DNA from: Peribacillus simplex
Lineage (GTDB): Bacteria > Bacillota > Bacilli > Bacillales > DSM-1321
Assembly: GCF_001578185.1 (NCBI RefSeq)
Contig: NZ_CP011008.1
Span: 1,330,001-1,394,000, forward strand
Direction: 5' to 3'
DNA: 64,000 bases
Below, in pieces: positions 26,771 to 35,258 of this stretch (its first letter is position 1; each line of letters starts with the position of its first letter). Below the pieces are notes generated by a model. It worked only from the letters and a program-made list of their open reading frames with translations. It did no database searches and was not told the DNA's origin. A program made the translations under genes and the position numbers.

Positions 26771-27556
26771 ATGACCTTACAAACCATAGAACATGATATC
26801 TTGGCATTAGTTGAATCATTTAATGGGAAAATTGCATATAAAATTGAAAATGGTCTAGGAGAGACTATTGGATATCACGTGAATGAATCCTTTCAATCAG
26901 CTAGTTTAATCAAAATACCAATGATCATTGAAGGTTATCGTCAAAGTGAACAAAAGAAAATCTATTTGAATCAACCAGTGACCATCCCCCCTAATGAAGT
27001 GACCGGCGGATCTGGGGTCCTGCATGCCTTATCAAATAAGGTATTTTTAACGGTTGAGGACTTATTGACATTGATGATAACCGTTTCTGACAATACATCC
27101 ACGAATATGATGATGAGCCTGTTAGGCATTGATGAAATTAATCGATGCATCAAGGAACTTGGTTTGAAAAATACCATCCTTGAACGGAAAATGCAGGATT
27201 TTAAGGCATTAAAGGAAGGACGGGACAATACCATTTCGGCGGAAGATACGATTACCTGCTTAAAAGCCATACATACAGGCGACTTTTTAACGAAAGAAAG
27301 CCAGGAAAGAATAATGCGTGTATTTGATAATCAGCAAATACGGGATAAACTTCCATCACTGATGGGCAGAGGAGTTAAGGTCGCAAGCAAAACGGGCGGA
27401 ATTCGGGGAGTTGCCCATGATTGTGCAATCATTCGGTCAGAAACACAAACAGTTTATGCTGCAGTTCTAACTGAAGATATGAAATCAGAGGAAGAAAGCC
27501 GTCAAGTAATAAGTAAAATTGGAAAGTTGATATATGATGATATGGTCTCAGAATAG
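26771..27556 (+). CDS. Beta-lactamase-fold serine hydrolase (class A-like), cytoplasmic
   Basis: A 261-aa protein with the three class A landmarks: S45-L-I-K48 (SxxK), S106-D107-N108 and K207-T208-G209. There is no signal peptide or lipobox, so it should stay in the cytoplasm. Where class A enzymes carry Glu166 in ExxLN, the corresponding stretch reads KALKEGRDNTISAEDT, without a clear equivalent. It is therefore more likely a beta-lactamase-related esterase or peptidase than a resistance enzyme. The ATG follows AAGGAGGAACAGGG. Monocistronic. Confidence 0.85.
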   Translation: MTLQTIEHDILALVESFNGKIAYKIENGLGETIGYHVNESFQSASLIKIPMIIEGYRQSEQKKIYLNQPVTIPPNEVTGGSGVLHALSNKVFLTVEDLLTLMITVSDNTSTNMMMSLLGIDEINRCIKELGLKNTILERKMQDFKALKEGRDNTISAEDTITCLKAIHTGDFLTKESQERIMRVFDNQQIRDKLPSLMGRGVKVASKTGGIRGVAHDCAIIRSETQTVYAAVLTEDMKSEEESRQVISKIGKLIYDDMVSE

Positions 27557-27592
27557 ATTATCCGATTTGGAATGGTCATCACTATAATAAGA

Positions 27593-27633
27593 AGAAGAGC
27601 GGGAAGTCAATCATGATTCCCGCTCTTCCATAT
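27593..27633 (+). terminator. Rho-independent terminator
   Basis: AAGAGCGGGAA pairs perfectly with TTCCCGCTCTT around a 13-base loop; the tail is only moderately T-rich (CCATATTATTAG). Confidence 0.7.
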
Positions 27634-27662
27634 TATTAGTTGTGAGGGGAAATGAGGGGAAA

Positions 27663-28280
27663 ATGGTATATAATGGAAGTGGAACGAAACGGGGAAAAAC
27701 ATTGAAGAGGACGATGAAATTTGGCATAATTGGATTTGTTGTGTTACTGGGTTATTTTGGTTTTTTACATATGAAAATTCAACAAAGCATTCACCAGCCA
27801 ATTCCTGAAAATGCCAATTACCTCATAATTCTTGGAGCAAGGGTCAAAGGTTCGGTTCCATCATTATCTTTACAATACCGGATTGATAAAGTTGCAGAAT
27901 ATTTATCGGCGAATGAACATACTGTGGTCATTGTATCTGGCGGCAAAGGTCCGGGGGAAGATATTTCGGAAGCAAAGGCAATGCAACAGGGGCTAATCGC
28001 GCATGGAATAGAAGCAGCGCGAATCATGATGGAAGACAAATCTACAACAACTCACGAAAATATTGTTTTCTCAAAAGAACTCATTCCTGATAAAGCTGCT
28101 TCCGGATTGATTGTCAGTAATGATTTTCATATCTACCGGGCAGTTGAAATAGCAAAAAAAGAAGGCTTGGACATAAAGGGAATACCAGCAAAGACACCAA
28201 AAGTGGTATTGTTGAAATCGTATACCCGTGAATATCTTGCTATTACCAAATATTATTTGACTGAATTAATTGGGAGATAA
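27663..28280 (+). CDS. YdcF/SanA-like DUF218 membrane protein
   Basis: About 205 aa. One N-terminal membrane helix (FGIIGFVVLLGYFGFLHM) is followed by the DUF218 domain. NYLIILGARVKGSVPSLSLQYRID and VVIVSGGKGPGEDISEA are its typical nucleotide-like core, and STTTHENIVFSK and LIVSNDFHIYRAVEIAKK complete it. Members act at the envelope (ElyC, SanA), with unknown chemistry. ATG 27663 follows GAGGGGAAA. Confidence 0.82.
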   Translation: MVYNGSGTKRGKTLKRTMKFGIIGFVVLLGYFGFLHMKIQQSIHQPIPENANYLIILGARVKGSVPSLSLQYRIDKVAEYLSANEHTVVIVSGGKGPGEDISEAKAMQQGLIAHGIEAARIMMEDKSTTTHENIVFSKELIPDKAASGLIVSNDFHIYRAVEIAKKEGLDIKGIPAKTPKVVLLKSYTREYLAITKYYLTELIGR

Positions 28281-28299
28281 CCATCCCAGGGGCATAATC

Positions 28300-28337
28300 C
28301 GAATTCCCTTTCCTTATAGACGGGGGATTCTTTTATT
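28300..28337 (+). terminator. Probable bidirectional terminator
   Basis: GAATTCCC pairs with GGGGGATTC with small bulges, followed by TTTTATTATT, between convergent genes. Confidence 0.5.
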
Positions 28338-28596
28338 ATTCGACTTCCACGACAACATTGGGAATTTCCCAAAAATCGTTCTCTTGATATATTTCCTTAA
28401 GTGTCTTATAGACGGGATACCCGGTGTAGGAAATCTCGACTCGTTCATCAGGATCTACTTCTTCCACATCTATATCATCAACAAAACCAAGTTGATCATT
28501 GATTTCCATTAAATAGAATCCAAGTGCCTCATACTCGCTATAGGCTACAATAACCTTACTTTCAAAACCGCTATTGGAAACTTTGTAATATTTCAT
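28336..28596 (-). CDS. Hypothetical small acidic protein
   Basis: 86 aa from the ATG complementary to 28594-28596, which follows AAGGAGGT with good spacing; a longer frame to 28680 has no ribosome site. The sequence (KYYKVSNSGFESKVIVAYSEYEALGFYLMEI ... VEEVDPDERVEISYTGYPVYKTLKEIY) looks like a folded alpha/beta domain, rich in Glu and Asp. I do not recognise the family. It is transcribed away from cspC. Confidence 0.7.
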   Translation of the reverse strand: MKYYKVSNSGFESKVIVAYSEYEALGFYLMEINDQLGFVDDIDVEEVDPDERVEISYTGYPVYKTLKEIYQENDFWEIPNVVVEVE

Positions 28597-28926
28597 TGAT
28601 TGACCTCCTTGCTGTTTACTCTTTAAGTGAAATGGTACTGTTTCATATTTGATATACCCTTTCATCATTATCTGAATCATTCTATTGGATAAATAAAGTA
28701 AATAAAGGAAAGAGGGAAATGGGCAATTGAAAAAATCTATCCAATAGAAAGGCGAAGAAGATGTAATCCTTGTATTTTTAAAATATCTCTAGATAATTTG
28801 CTATATTAATCATTTCATGTTAATCTAATAAAGAATTGTTTTTGATTGTGAAAGAGGATACTAGTTATTTTCCAAATGGTTAAAAATAGTAATAACATGT
28901 GTGTTATGCACTAGGAGGCAACAAAA
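28597..28926. other. Divergent intergenic region upstream of cspC
   Basis: 330 bases holding the promoters of the small acidic gene (minus) and cspC (plus). It is AT-rich without an ORF. A strong AGGAGG site lies at 28913-28918. A long 5' leader would be normal for a cold-shock gene but no promoter could be fixed with confidence. Confidence 0.4.
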
Positions 28927-29127
28927 ATGGAACAAGGTACAGTTAAATGGTTTAATGCAGAAAAAGGTTTTGGATTTATCGAACGTGAAAACGGAGACGA
29001 CGTATTCGTACATTTCTCAGCTATCCAAAGCGAAGGCTTCAAATCTTTAGACGAAGGTCAAAAAGTAACTTTCGACGTTGAGCAAGGTGCTCGTGGAGCT
29101 CAAGCTGCTAACGTTCAAAAAGCTTAA
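28927..29127 (+). CDS. cspC: Cold shock protein CspC
   Basis: A 66-aa single cold-shock domain, nearly identical to what I know as B. subtilis CspC ([20 protein letters not shown]). The nucleic-acid-binding motifs KGFGFIE (RNP1) and VFVHF (RNP2) are intact. It binds single-stranded RNA/DNA and acts as an RNA chaperone. Preceded by CTAGGAGGCAAC and followed by a strong terminator; monocistronic. Confidence 0.95.
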   Translation: MEQGTVKWFNAEKGFGFIERENGDDVFVHFSAIQSEGFKSLDEGQKVTFDVEQGARGAQAANVQKA

Positions 29128-29153
29128 TTTTAAAATTAAATCGTAACCTATAT

Positions 29154-29187
29154 GAACAGACTCCTCTACTGGAGTCTGTTTTTTATT
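29154..29187 (+). terminator. Rho-independent terminator after cspC
   Basis: ACAGACTCC pairs with GGAGTCTGT around TCTACT, then TTTTTATTG. Confidence 0.88.
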
Positions 29188-29207
29188 GTTTTAAAAAATG
29201 AAGGCAT

Positions 29208-29241
29208 AAAAAAACCCACTCTGAGCGGAGTAGGGTTTTAG
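29208..29241 (-). terminator. Terminator of the small minus-strand gene
   Basis: Read on the minus strand, AAAACCC-ACTC pairs with GAGT-GGGTTTT (one bulge), followed by T residues. Confidence 0.65.
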
Positions 29242-29251
29242 GGACGTGTTA

Positions 29252-29419
29252 TTAAGCTTTTTTTAATTCTTCTTCAAAGAAAAAAGTAGTTGGATGTTCT
29301 TTTACAGTATAAGAATATCTTTTCATGTTCTTTACGTATGCCCATTTATTAATGGTTACTAATTCATTAGTATCCTGAATAGTTACTGTTTCGCCAGTAT
29401 TATACTTATTGCTTTTCAA
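29252..29419 (-). CDS. Hypothetical small protein
   Basis: 55 aa from the TTG complementary to 29417-29419, behind AAAGAGGGTGCA. The sequence includes NTGETVTIQDTNELVTINKWAYVKNMKRYSYTV and reads like a small beta-barrel domain. A longer frame to 29578 lacks a ribosome site. I do not recognise the family. The terminator at 29208 follows immediately, supporting a real gene. Confidence 0.6.
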   Translation of the reverse strand: MKSNKYNTGETVTIQDTNELVTINKWAYVKNMKRYSYTVKEHPTTFFFEEELKKA

Positions 29420-29559
29420 TTTATGCACCCTCTTTATTAATAGTATAACATATTTGGGAATAAAAAATGTGTTCAAGATATTCCAATGATATATTATGTA
29501 GCTTCCTAAACGTGATAAGTGGACGTATTGTGAGATCTTTTGCCTTGAACAGAGCATAT

Positions 29560-29670
29560 TTAAAAAGGTTCTGCACATTCGGATATTATAAATGGAATGA
29601 GGATGCCTAAAACTAATTTTAGGATCGGGAAAATTAATATCAATCCATTGCCCACTAAATGCTTCTTCAT
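29560..29670 (-). CDS. Possible 36-aa membrane peptide
   Basis: ATG complementary to 29668-29670, preceded by GGGAGAG. The product begins MKKHLVGNGL and is then almost wholly hydrophobic (ILIFPILKLVLGILIPFII), ending ECAEPF. This is one membrane helix with a basic N-terminus. It could be real or chance; no family is recognised. Confidence 0.3.
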   Translation of the reverse strand: MKKHLVGNGLILIFPILKLVLGILIPFIISECAEPF

Positions 29671-29804
29671 ATTCTCTCCCATACCTTTTTTGACTGGCTA
29701 ATTGTCTGTAAACACTTGTGAATTTTTAATATAGGCAAATGTCTATTCCTTTTTGAATATGGACACATACACTATTTTTGAAGCAATTTGAGGAGGAGAT
29801 ATAA

Positions 29805-30083
29805 ATGGAAAGACAATTCTTTGGCGGTTATCCTGGTTATGGCATGGGTTATGGTGGTTATGGCATGGGTTATGGCGGTTTAGGCGGTTATGGCATGGGT
29901 TATGGCGGTCAACCTGGATACGGTATGGGCTATGGTGGTTATCATGGTTATGGTATGGGCTATGGCGGTCATCCTGGATATGGTATGGGCTATGGCGGTC
30001 ATTCTGGTTATGGTATGGGCTATGGCGGTCATTCTGGATACGGTATGGGTTATGGCGGTCATCATGGACATGGTTGTTACTAG
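29805..30083 (+). CDS. Gly/Tyr-rich repeat protein (GYGMGYGG repeats), possible spore coat protein
   Basis: 92 aa made almost wholly of a 10-residue repeat GYGMGYGGHx, with the variable pair being HS, HP, YH, QP or HH, and ending HHGHGCY. The DNA shows the matching 30-bp tandem repeat. ATG 29805 follows GAGGAGGAGAT. Upstream, CATACACTA at 29766-29774 fits the sigma-K -10 pattern CATAnnnTA. Gly/Tyr-rich proteins of this kind occur in Bacillus spore coats (YeeK type). Coat function is inference. Frames on other strands here are by-products of the repeat. Confidence 0.75.
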   Translation: MERQFFGGYPGYGMGYGGYGMGYGGLGGYGMGYGGQPGYGMGYGGYHGYGMGYGGHPGYGMGYGGHSGYGMGYGGHSGYGMGYGGHHGHGCY

Positions 30084-30301
30084 CCTCATTAAGTAATATT
30101 AGTTAATTTTGCACATGACGTTATTTTAAATGGACATTTGCCTTATTAAACGCTGGTTTGAGTTCAATAACACAAATATTTAATAAGCTGTTTATATACA
30201 AAATTTTATTCATAACCTGTATATAAATGGCTTGTTTTCCATGAGTATTTTATATAGGTAAAGCAGCAGGAAAGTAGTAAGGAAGGAAAGAAAGAAGTAT
30301 T

Positions 30302-30433
30302 GATTCCAGACTTCGACAAGCAATATATACCATTCGAGAACTATCGAATTCTCAGCTTGCAAAGGAATTAGGTGGATCATCAAGACCAACACTAGACAAA
30401 TTAATTAAAGAGCATCAACAGGTGACTATTTAA
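30302..30433 (+). pseudogene. Helix-turn-helix fragment, possibly a resolvase tail
   Basis: A reading frame without a start gives RLRQAIYTIREL, SQLAKELGGSSRPTLDKLIKEHQQ and a stop. This looks like the C-terminal helix-turn-helix of a recombinase or transposon regulator. Just upstream, KAAGK and several stops suggest the rest has decayed. Low certainty. Confidence 0.35.
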
Positions 30434-30455
30434 AGGGACTTCCAAAATAAACTGT

Positions 30456-30539
30456 ACACTTTATAGCCACGTGCTTCCTAGTATGCAGAAACACGTGGCC
30501 AATGAGATAGATAATTTGTTTAAATCTAATGAAATGTGA
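30456..30539 (+). pseudogene. Tyrosine integrase C-terminal remnant
   Basis: The in-frame reading TLYSHVLPSMQK then HVANEIDNLFKSNEM and a stop matches the end of phage-type integrases, where T-Y-S-H-V-L-P contains the catalytic tyrosine region. No upstream part of the enzyme remains. The stop is followed by TGTGACCA...GTGACCAC, a typical post-integrase stretch. It marks an old, now lost, integrated element. Confidence 0.55.
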
Positions 30540-30604
30540 TGTGACCATTTTTGTGACCACTTAAGGCTATAGACCTTAAAAACCCCTCTATATCAACCCT
30601 TTAA

Positions 30605-31840
30605 TTAAAACGCCCAATCCCCATTACGGAAAACAGGTTCTGAAGTGCCATCCTGTTTGATGCCGTCGATGTTCATTTTCACGGATCCAATCATGAAATC
30701 GACATGTGCAAGGCTTTCATTCAGCCCATTTTCTGCAAGCTCTTCTGGACTCATATTTTTTCCGCCTTCAATACAGAAAGCATAGGAGCTGCCGATAGCG
30801 AGATGGTTTGACGCGTTTTCATCGAATAATGTATTGAAGAATAAAACATTCGATTGGGAAATCGGTGAGTTGAATGGAACGAGTGCCACTTCCCCAAGAT
30901 AGTGTGAACCTTCATCCGTTTCAACCAATTGTTTTAGGATTTCTTCCCCTTCTTCAGCTTTTACTTCAATGATCCGTCCTTCCTTAAAGGTTACGGAAAA
31001 ATTATTAATGATGTTGCCGCCATAACTAAGGGGTTTCGTACTGGAAACCGTACCGTTAACACCTGTTTTCAATGGAACCGTAAACACTTCTTCGGTTGGC
31101 ATGTTAGCCATGAATTCATGACCCTGTACGTTAACGCTTCCTGCTCCGACCCAAAGGTGTTTGTCAGGCAACTCGATTGTCAGGTCGGTTCCAGGAGCCG
31201 TGTAATGCAATTTTTGGTAATGCTTATCATTTAAATAATCAACCTTTTCATGCAGGGTATCATCGTGTTTTTTCCAAGCCTCTACAGGATCCTTCACATC
31301 AACACGAACTGCCTTGAAAATGGCTTCCCATAGCATATCAACGCGTTTTCCTTCTGCTTCTTCAGGAAATACTTTATCAGCCCAAGCCTTTGAAGGGACG
31401 GCGACTATGGACCAGCTTACTTTATCCGATTGCATATACTGACGCCACTTCTTCAGAGCAGTCCCGGATGCCTTTTGGAAGTTGGCAATCCTTTCAGGTT
31501 GTACACTTTTCAATAAGTCAGGGCTTGAGGAGATGACGGACAGATACGCAGCTCCGTTTTCCGCAAGTTCGATCGTTTCTTCTGCCCGCCACTTTGGATA
31601 CTCGTGGAACACCTCATCCGGAGCCAGTTCATATTTGGTACGTGCAACGATATCATCATTCCAATTAACGATGACATTCCGCGCACCGTTCTCATATGCT
31701 TTTTTTACGATGAGACGTACAAGGTCAGCTCCCTCTAATGTAGTGTTTACAACCAGGGTTTGATCTTTTTGGATATTAACGCCGACCTTAACGGCCAGCT
31801 CTGCATATTTTTCTAAATTCGTTTGAAAATCACTCATCAT
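30605..31840 (-). CDS. ampS: M29 family metalloaminopeptidase (AmpS type)
   Basis: A 411-aa cytoplasmic aminopeptidase. The N-terminal DFQTNLEKYAELAVKVGVNIQ and NVIVNWND match the family. Metal ligands are likely in DEGSHYLGEVALVP (Glu), NHLAIGSSYAF (His) and LAHVDFMIGS (His and Asp). It removes N-terminal residues from peptides. The start follows AAAAGGAG. Downstream lies the integrase remnant. Confidence 0.93.
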   Translation of the reverse strand: MMSDFQTNLEKYAELAVKVGVNIQKDQTLVVNTTLEGADLVRLIVKKAYENGARNVIVNWNDDIVARTKYELAPDEVFHEYPKWRAEETIELAENGAAYLSVISSSPDLLKSVQPERIANFQKASGTALKKWRQYMQSDKVSWSIVAVPSKAWADKVFPEEAEGKRVDMLWEAIFKAVRVDVKDPVEAWKKHDDTLHEKVDYLNDKHYQKLHYTAPGTDLTIELPDKHLWVGAGSVNVQGHEFMANMPTEEVFTVPLKTGVNGTVSSTKPLSYGGNIINNFSVTFKEGRIIEVKAEEGEEILKQLVETDEGSHYLGEVALVPFNSPISQSNVLFFNTLFDENASNHLAIGSSYAFCIEGGKNMSPEELAENGLNESLAHVDFMIGSVKMNIDGIKQDGTSEPVFRNGDWAF

Positions 31841-32207
31841 TTAAAAACTCCTTTTCCATTTTCTACATCTATAATTGTACTTATTGTCATATAAAAAAGA
31901 AACTTTTTACATCGTTGTATGGAAAAACTTTATAGTTCTATGAAAGATTATAAGATCAAAAACAACTTTTCAGTAAATCATGGTCCACATAACATTCCCA
32001 ATTGATTTCACTTAGGTGATTAATGGCCGCCTCAACACCATCACCGGCGTTTGGACACGTACACCTGCGCTAGCTCCAGCAGTAAAGGTGCCTTCAACAT
32101 TCTTTTTGTCCATGTTTCAACCTACCAAAACTAAAGAAGGAAAGACTATCGGAAAGGTTTGAGCAGTCGCAATAATTTTGTTGTTTCTCAGTTCATCACG
32201 GACTGAA
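31841..32207. other. Intergenic region with a frameshifted ORF remnant (minus strand 31956-32113)
   Basis: From the ATG complementary to 32111-32113, a frame reads MDKKNVEGTFTAGASAGVRV; after one frameshift it continues GDGVEAAINHLSEINWECYVDHDLL to a stop near 31956. It looks like a small gene of about 50 codons with a single shift, family not recognised. The remaining bases show nothing beyond the ampS promoter zone. Confidence 0.3.
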
Positions 32208-32240
32208 AGAAAGGGGGTCTCTTTGAGACCCCCTTTCTAA
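32207..32240 (-). terminator. Rho-independent terminator after dhaS
   Basis: A 14-base-pair perfect stem: AGAAAGGGGGTCTC with GAGACCCCCTTTCT and a 3-base loop, with T residues on the minus-strand side. Confidence 0.85.
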
Positions 32241-32251
32241 TATTCAAAAAA

Positions 32252-33739
32252 TCACTTACCCAAATTGATCCAGACGCTTTTCACTTCCGAATAGTTATCA
32301 AGTGCATAAGATCCCATTTCACGTCCGATTCCTGATTGTTTGTAACCGCCGAACGGGGAAGCCGCGTCGAAAGCGTTATAACAGTTCACCCACACTGTAC
32401 CAGCACGGAGTTTTCCTGCAACATAATGGGCATTGGCTAAATCGCTTGTCCATAAGCCAGCAGCCAATCCATATTCACTGGCATTTGCGCGGTTAATGAC
32501 ATCGTCTAAATCCTCGTATGGCATTGCGGCAATGACCGGCCCGAAAATCTCTTCTTTAGCGATCGTCATTTCCTCTTCAACACCAGCGAATATGGTAGGA
32601 GAAACAAAGTAGCCTTGTTCACCCGGTTTGTTACCGCCGACAAGAACTTCCGCGCCCTCGTTTTTCCCTTTTTCAATATAGCCCATTACCCGATTTTGCT
32701 GCTCCTGGGAAACAAGCGGTCCAATTTGTGTGCTTGGATCTAAACCTGCCCCTTGTTTGATATTTTTTGCATGGCTGGCCATATCGGCAACAACGTTGTC
32801 ATAATGTTTCTTTTGAATATAAACCCTGGATCCGGCACAGCATACCTGCCCTTGGTTAAACATGACCCCATTCAAAGCTCCAGGTATGGCTTTTGAGAAA
32901 TCCGCATCGGGTAGGATGATGTTTGGGGATTTCCCACCAAGTTCCAATGTGACCCGTTTCAATGAATATGAAGCGGAACGCATGATCAATTTTCCAACTT
33001 CAGTCGAACCGGTAAATGCAATTTTATTTACTTGCGGATGGTCGACAAGTGCTTGTCCCGCGGTTTCACCAAAGCCGGGAACGATATTGACCACCCCATC
33101 AGGGAAACCGGCTTCAGCGAACAATTCAGCCAAATAAAGTGCGGAAAGCGGTGTTTGCTCAGCAGGCTTTAATATGACCGTACAGCCTGTAGCAAGTGCC
33201 GCTCCAAGTTTCCACATCGCCATAAGAAGCGGAAAGTTCCATGGGATGATTTGTCCCACAACACCAACAGCCTCGTGTTTTGTGTAGTTAAAGTAATTTC
33301 CGCTTACCGGAATGGTTTGTCCAACAATCTTGGTGGACCAGCCAGCAAAATATCTCATATGTTCTATAGCTAAAGGGATGTCAGCATTGGTAGTTTCACT
33401 GATTGGTTTCCCATTATCCAGCGTTTCCAATTGAGCAAGTTCAGTTTTGTTTTCTTCCATTAAATCTGCCAGCTTATACATAAGCCTGCTGCGGGTAGCG
33501 GCGCTCATCCTTGACCAAGGACCTTCATCGAATGCTTTGCGTGCAGCTTTGACGGCTAAGTCGATATCTTCTTTATCTGCTTCATATACTTCGGCAAGTT
33601 TTTGTCCTGTAGCAGGATTAGGAGTGGAGAAGGTTTTTTTTGAAGCACTTTCTACAAACTGTCCATTAATATAAAGCTTTTTTGGTCCTGTTAAAAATTT
33701 TTGCAGCTTTCCACTTACTTCTAACGTTAGATTTGTCAT
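32252..33739 (-). CDS. dhaS: NAD(P)-dependent aldehyde dehydrogenase DhaS
   Basis: 495 aa, matching B. subtilis DhaS along its length. The cofactor segment IPWNFPLLMAMWK and the FTGSTEVGK loop are present, as are the general base Glu in LELGGKSPN, the catalytic Cys in GQVCCAGSR and the C-terminal EIFGPV and PFGGYKQSG. It oxidises aldehydes to acids. I chose the ATG complementary to 33737-33739 because AGGAGGGTACTT precedes it; the longer frame to 33775 has none. Confidence 0.93.
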   Translation of the reverse strand: MTNLTLEVSGKLQKFLTGPKKLYINGQFVESASKKTFSTPNPATGQKLAEVYEADKEDIDLAVKAARKAFDEGPWSRMSAATRSRLMYKLADLMEENKTELAQLETLDNGKPISETTNADIPLAIEHMRYFAGWSTKIVGQTIPVSGNYFNYTKHEAVGVVGQIIPWNFPLLMAMWKLGAALATGCTVILKPAEQTPLSALYLAELFAEAGFPDGVVNIVPGFGETAGQALVDHPQVNKIAFTGSTEVGKLIMRSASYSLKRVTLELGGKSPNIILPDADFSKAIPGALNGVMFNQGQVCCAGSRVYIQKKHYDNVVADMASHAKNIKQGAGLDPSTQIGPLVSQEQQNRVMGYIEKGKNEGAEVLVGGNKPGEQGYFVSPTIFAGVEEEMTIAKEEIFGPVIAAMPYEDLDDVINRANASEYGLAAGLWTSDLANAHYVAGKLRAGTVWVNCYNAFDAASPFGGYKQSGIGREMGSYALDNYSEVKSVWINLGK

Positions 33740-34016
33740 AAGTACCCTCCTGAATAAAATGAATATCTTGGGCAAAACATGATGACTTATTTGATAACGC
33801 TATGATCTATGCCAATTTTTATAATAAATGAAAAAAAAGGAATATTCAATCTTTATCATTCGACATAATACCCCAATCAAGAGTCATTCTTCATTTATAA
33901 ACGATGAAGTTTTTTTGTCATGACATGTGTAAATACTATAGCGGAAATTAAAGTTAATAGTTAAAATGAATAGGGATAAAATAACTAGAAGGTCTAAAGT
34001 TCTTCAGGAGGAATAT

Positions 34017-35222
34017 ATGGGAAATGATGTTAAAACGATATCGCAGCGTAAATTATTAGTTGTTGCGGGTCTTGGGTGGATGTTCGATGCACTTGATATC
34101 GGTATGCTTTCTTTCATTATAGTTGCTTTGAAACAGGAATGGAACTTAACCAGTGAACAGGTTGGCTGGATAGGGAGCATAAACTCTATAGGGATGGCTG
34201 TAGGAGCTGTTTTCTTTGGTGCGATGGCTGACAGGGTCGGACGCAAGAATGTCTTTATCATTACATTATTATTGTTTTCAATCGCAAGTGGCCTGTCTGC
34301 AGCAGTCGGTACACTCAGCTTGTTCTTGATATTGCGATTTTTGATTGGAATGGGACTTGGAGGCGAACTTCCGGTTGCATCGACATTGGTTTCTGAAAGT
34401 GTTGATGCTAGTAAAAGGGGAAGGGTTGTCGTCCTCCTTGAAAGTTTTTGGGCGGTTGGCTGGATATTGGCAGCACTCATCTCCTATTTCATCATTCCGG
34501 CTTATGGTTGGAGGGTTGCGTTGATATTAAGTGCAGTTCCCGCTTTATATGCACTGTATCTGCGCTTGAAGCTACCAGATTCACCGAAATTTACGGAACT
34601 TGAAAAGAAGCAGAGACCAACAGTAATAAGCAACATGAGAAGTGTCTGGAAAAAGGAATATTCTCGCCAGACCCTTGTTTTGTGGATTCTTTGGTTTTGC
34701 GTGGTCTTTTCTTATTATGGGATGTTTTTATGGCTGCCAAGTGTGATGGTCTTAAAAGGATTCAGTATGATTCAAAGCTTTGAATATGTTTTGATCATGA
34801 CGCTTGCACAGCTTCCGGGCTATTTTTCAGCTGCATGGCTGATAGAGAAGATGGGTCGTAAATTCGTTTTGATCACATACTTAATTGGAACAGCCATCAG
34901 TGCCTTTTTCTTTGGATCGGCAGAGGGGTTGGCACTGCTGATAGTTTCTGGAATGTTCCTATCTTTCTTCAACTTAGGGGCATGGGGTGCGCTTTATGCG
35001 TATACACCTGAGCAGTATCCAACTGCAGTTCGTGGTACCGGTACAGGGCTAGCTGCTGGTATTGGCAGGATTGGCGGTGTCCTGGGGCCATTGCTTGTAG
35101 GGTATTTAGTTGCTGCCGGTACCCCGATTTCAACGATTTTCACCATATTTACAATTGCTATTCTAGTGGGAGCCGCTGCTGTGGCTTTTGGGAAGGAAAC
35201 AAAGAATACCGTTTTGACATAA
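34017..35222 (+). CDS. niaP: MFS niacin transporter NiaP
   Basis: A 401-aa 12-helix major facilitator transporter. GLGWMFDALDIGMLSFIIVAL, the loop 2-3 signature GAMADRVGRK and GMGLGGELPVASTLVSE match B. subtilis NiaP/YceI closely, as do WLPSVMVLKGFSMIQSFEYVL and the rest of the C-terminal half. It imports nicotinate/nicotinamide for NAD synthesis. ATG 34017 follows CAGGAGGAATAT. No NiaR operator could be identified. Convergent with the thi operon. Confidence 0.88.
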   Translation: MGNDVKTISQRKLLVVAGLGWMFDALDIGMLSFIIVALKQEWNLTSEQVGWIGSINSIGMAVGAVFFGAMADRVGRKNVFIITLLLFSIASGLSAAVGTLSLFLILRFLIGMGLGGELPVASTLVSESVDASKRGRVVVLLESFWAVGWILAALISYFIIPAYGWRVALILSAVPALYALYLRLKLPDSPKFTELEKKQRPTVISNMRSVWKKEYSRQTLVLWILWFCVVFSYYGMFLWLPSVMVLKGFSMIQSFEYVLIMTLAQLPGYFSAAWLIEKMGRKFVLITYLIGTAISAFFFGSAEGLALLIVSGMFLSFFNLGAWGALYAYTPEQYPTAVRGTGTGLAAGIGRIGGVLGPLLVGYLVAAGTPISTIFTIFTIAILVGAAAVAFGKETKNTVLT

Positions 35223-35228
35223 ACGAAG

Positions 35229-35258
35229 GAAGGGGACCAATCAGTCCCCTCTTTTCTT
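35229..35258. terminator. Bidirectional terminator between niaP and thiE
   Basis: AGGGGAC pairs with GTCCCCT around CAATCA, followed by CTTTTCTTT; the A/G-rich left flank suits both strands. Confidence 0.7.

Noticed and set aside
29880-30096. Overlapping ORFs on other frames of the Gly/Tyr repeat gene
   Set aside because: They are by-products of the 30-bp tandem repeat and lack ribosome sites.
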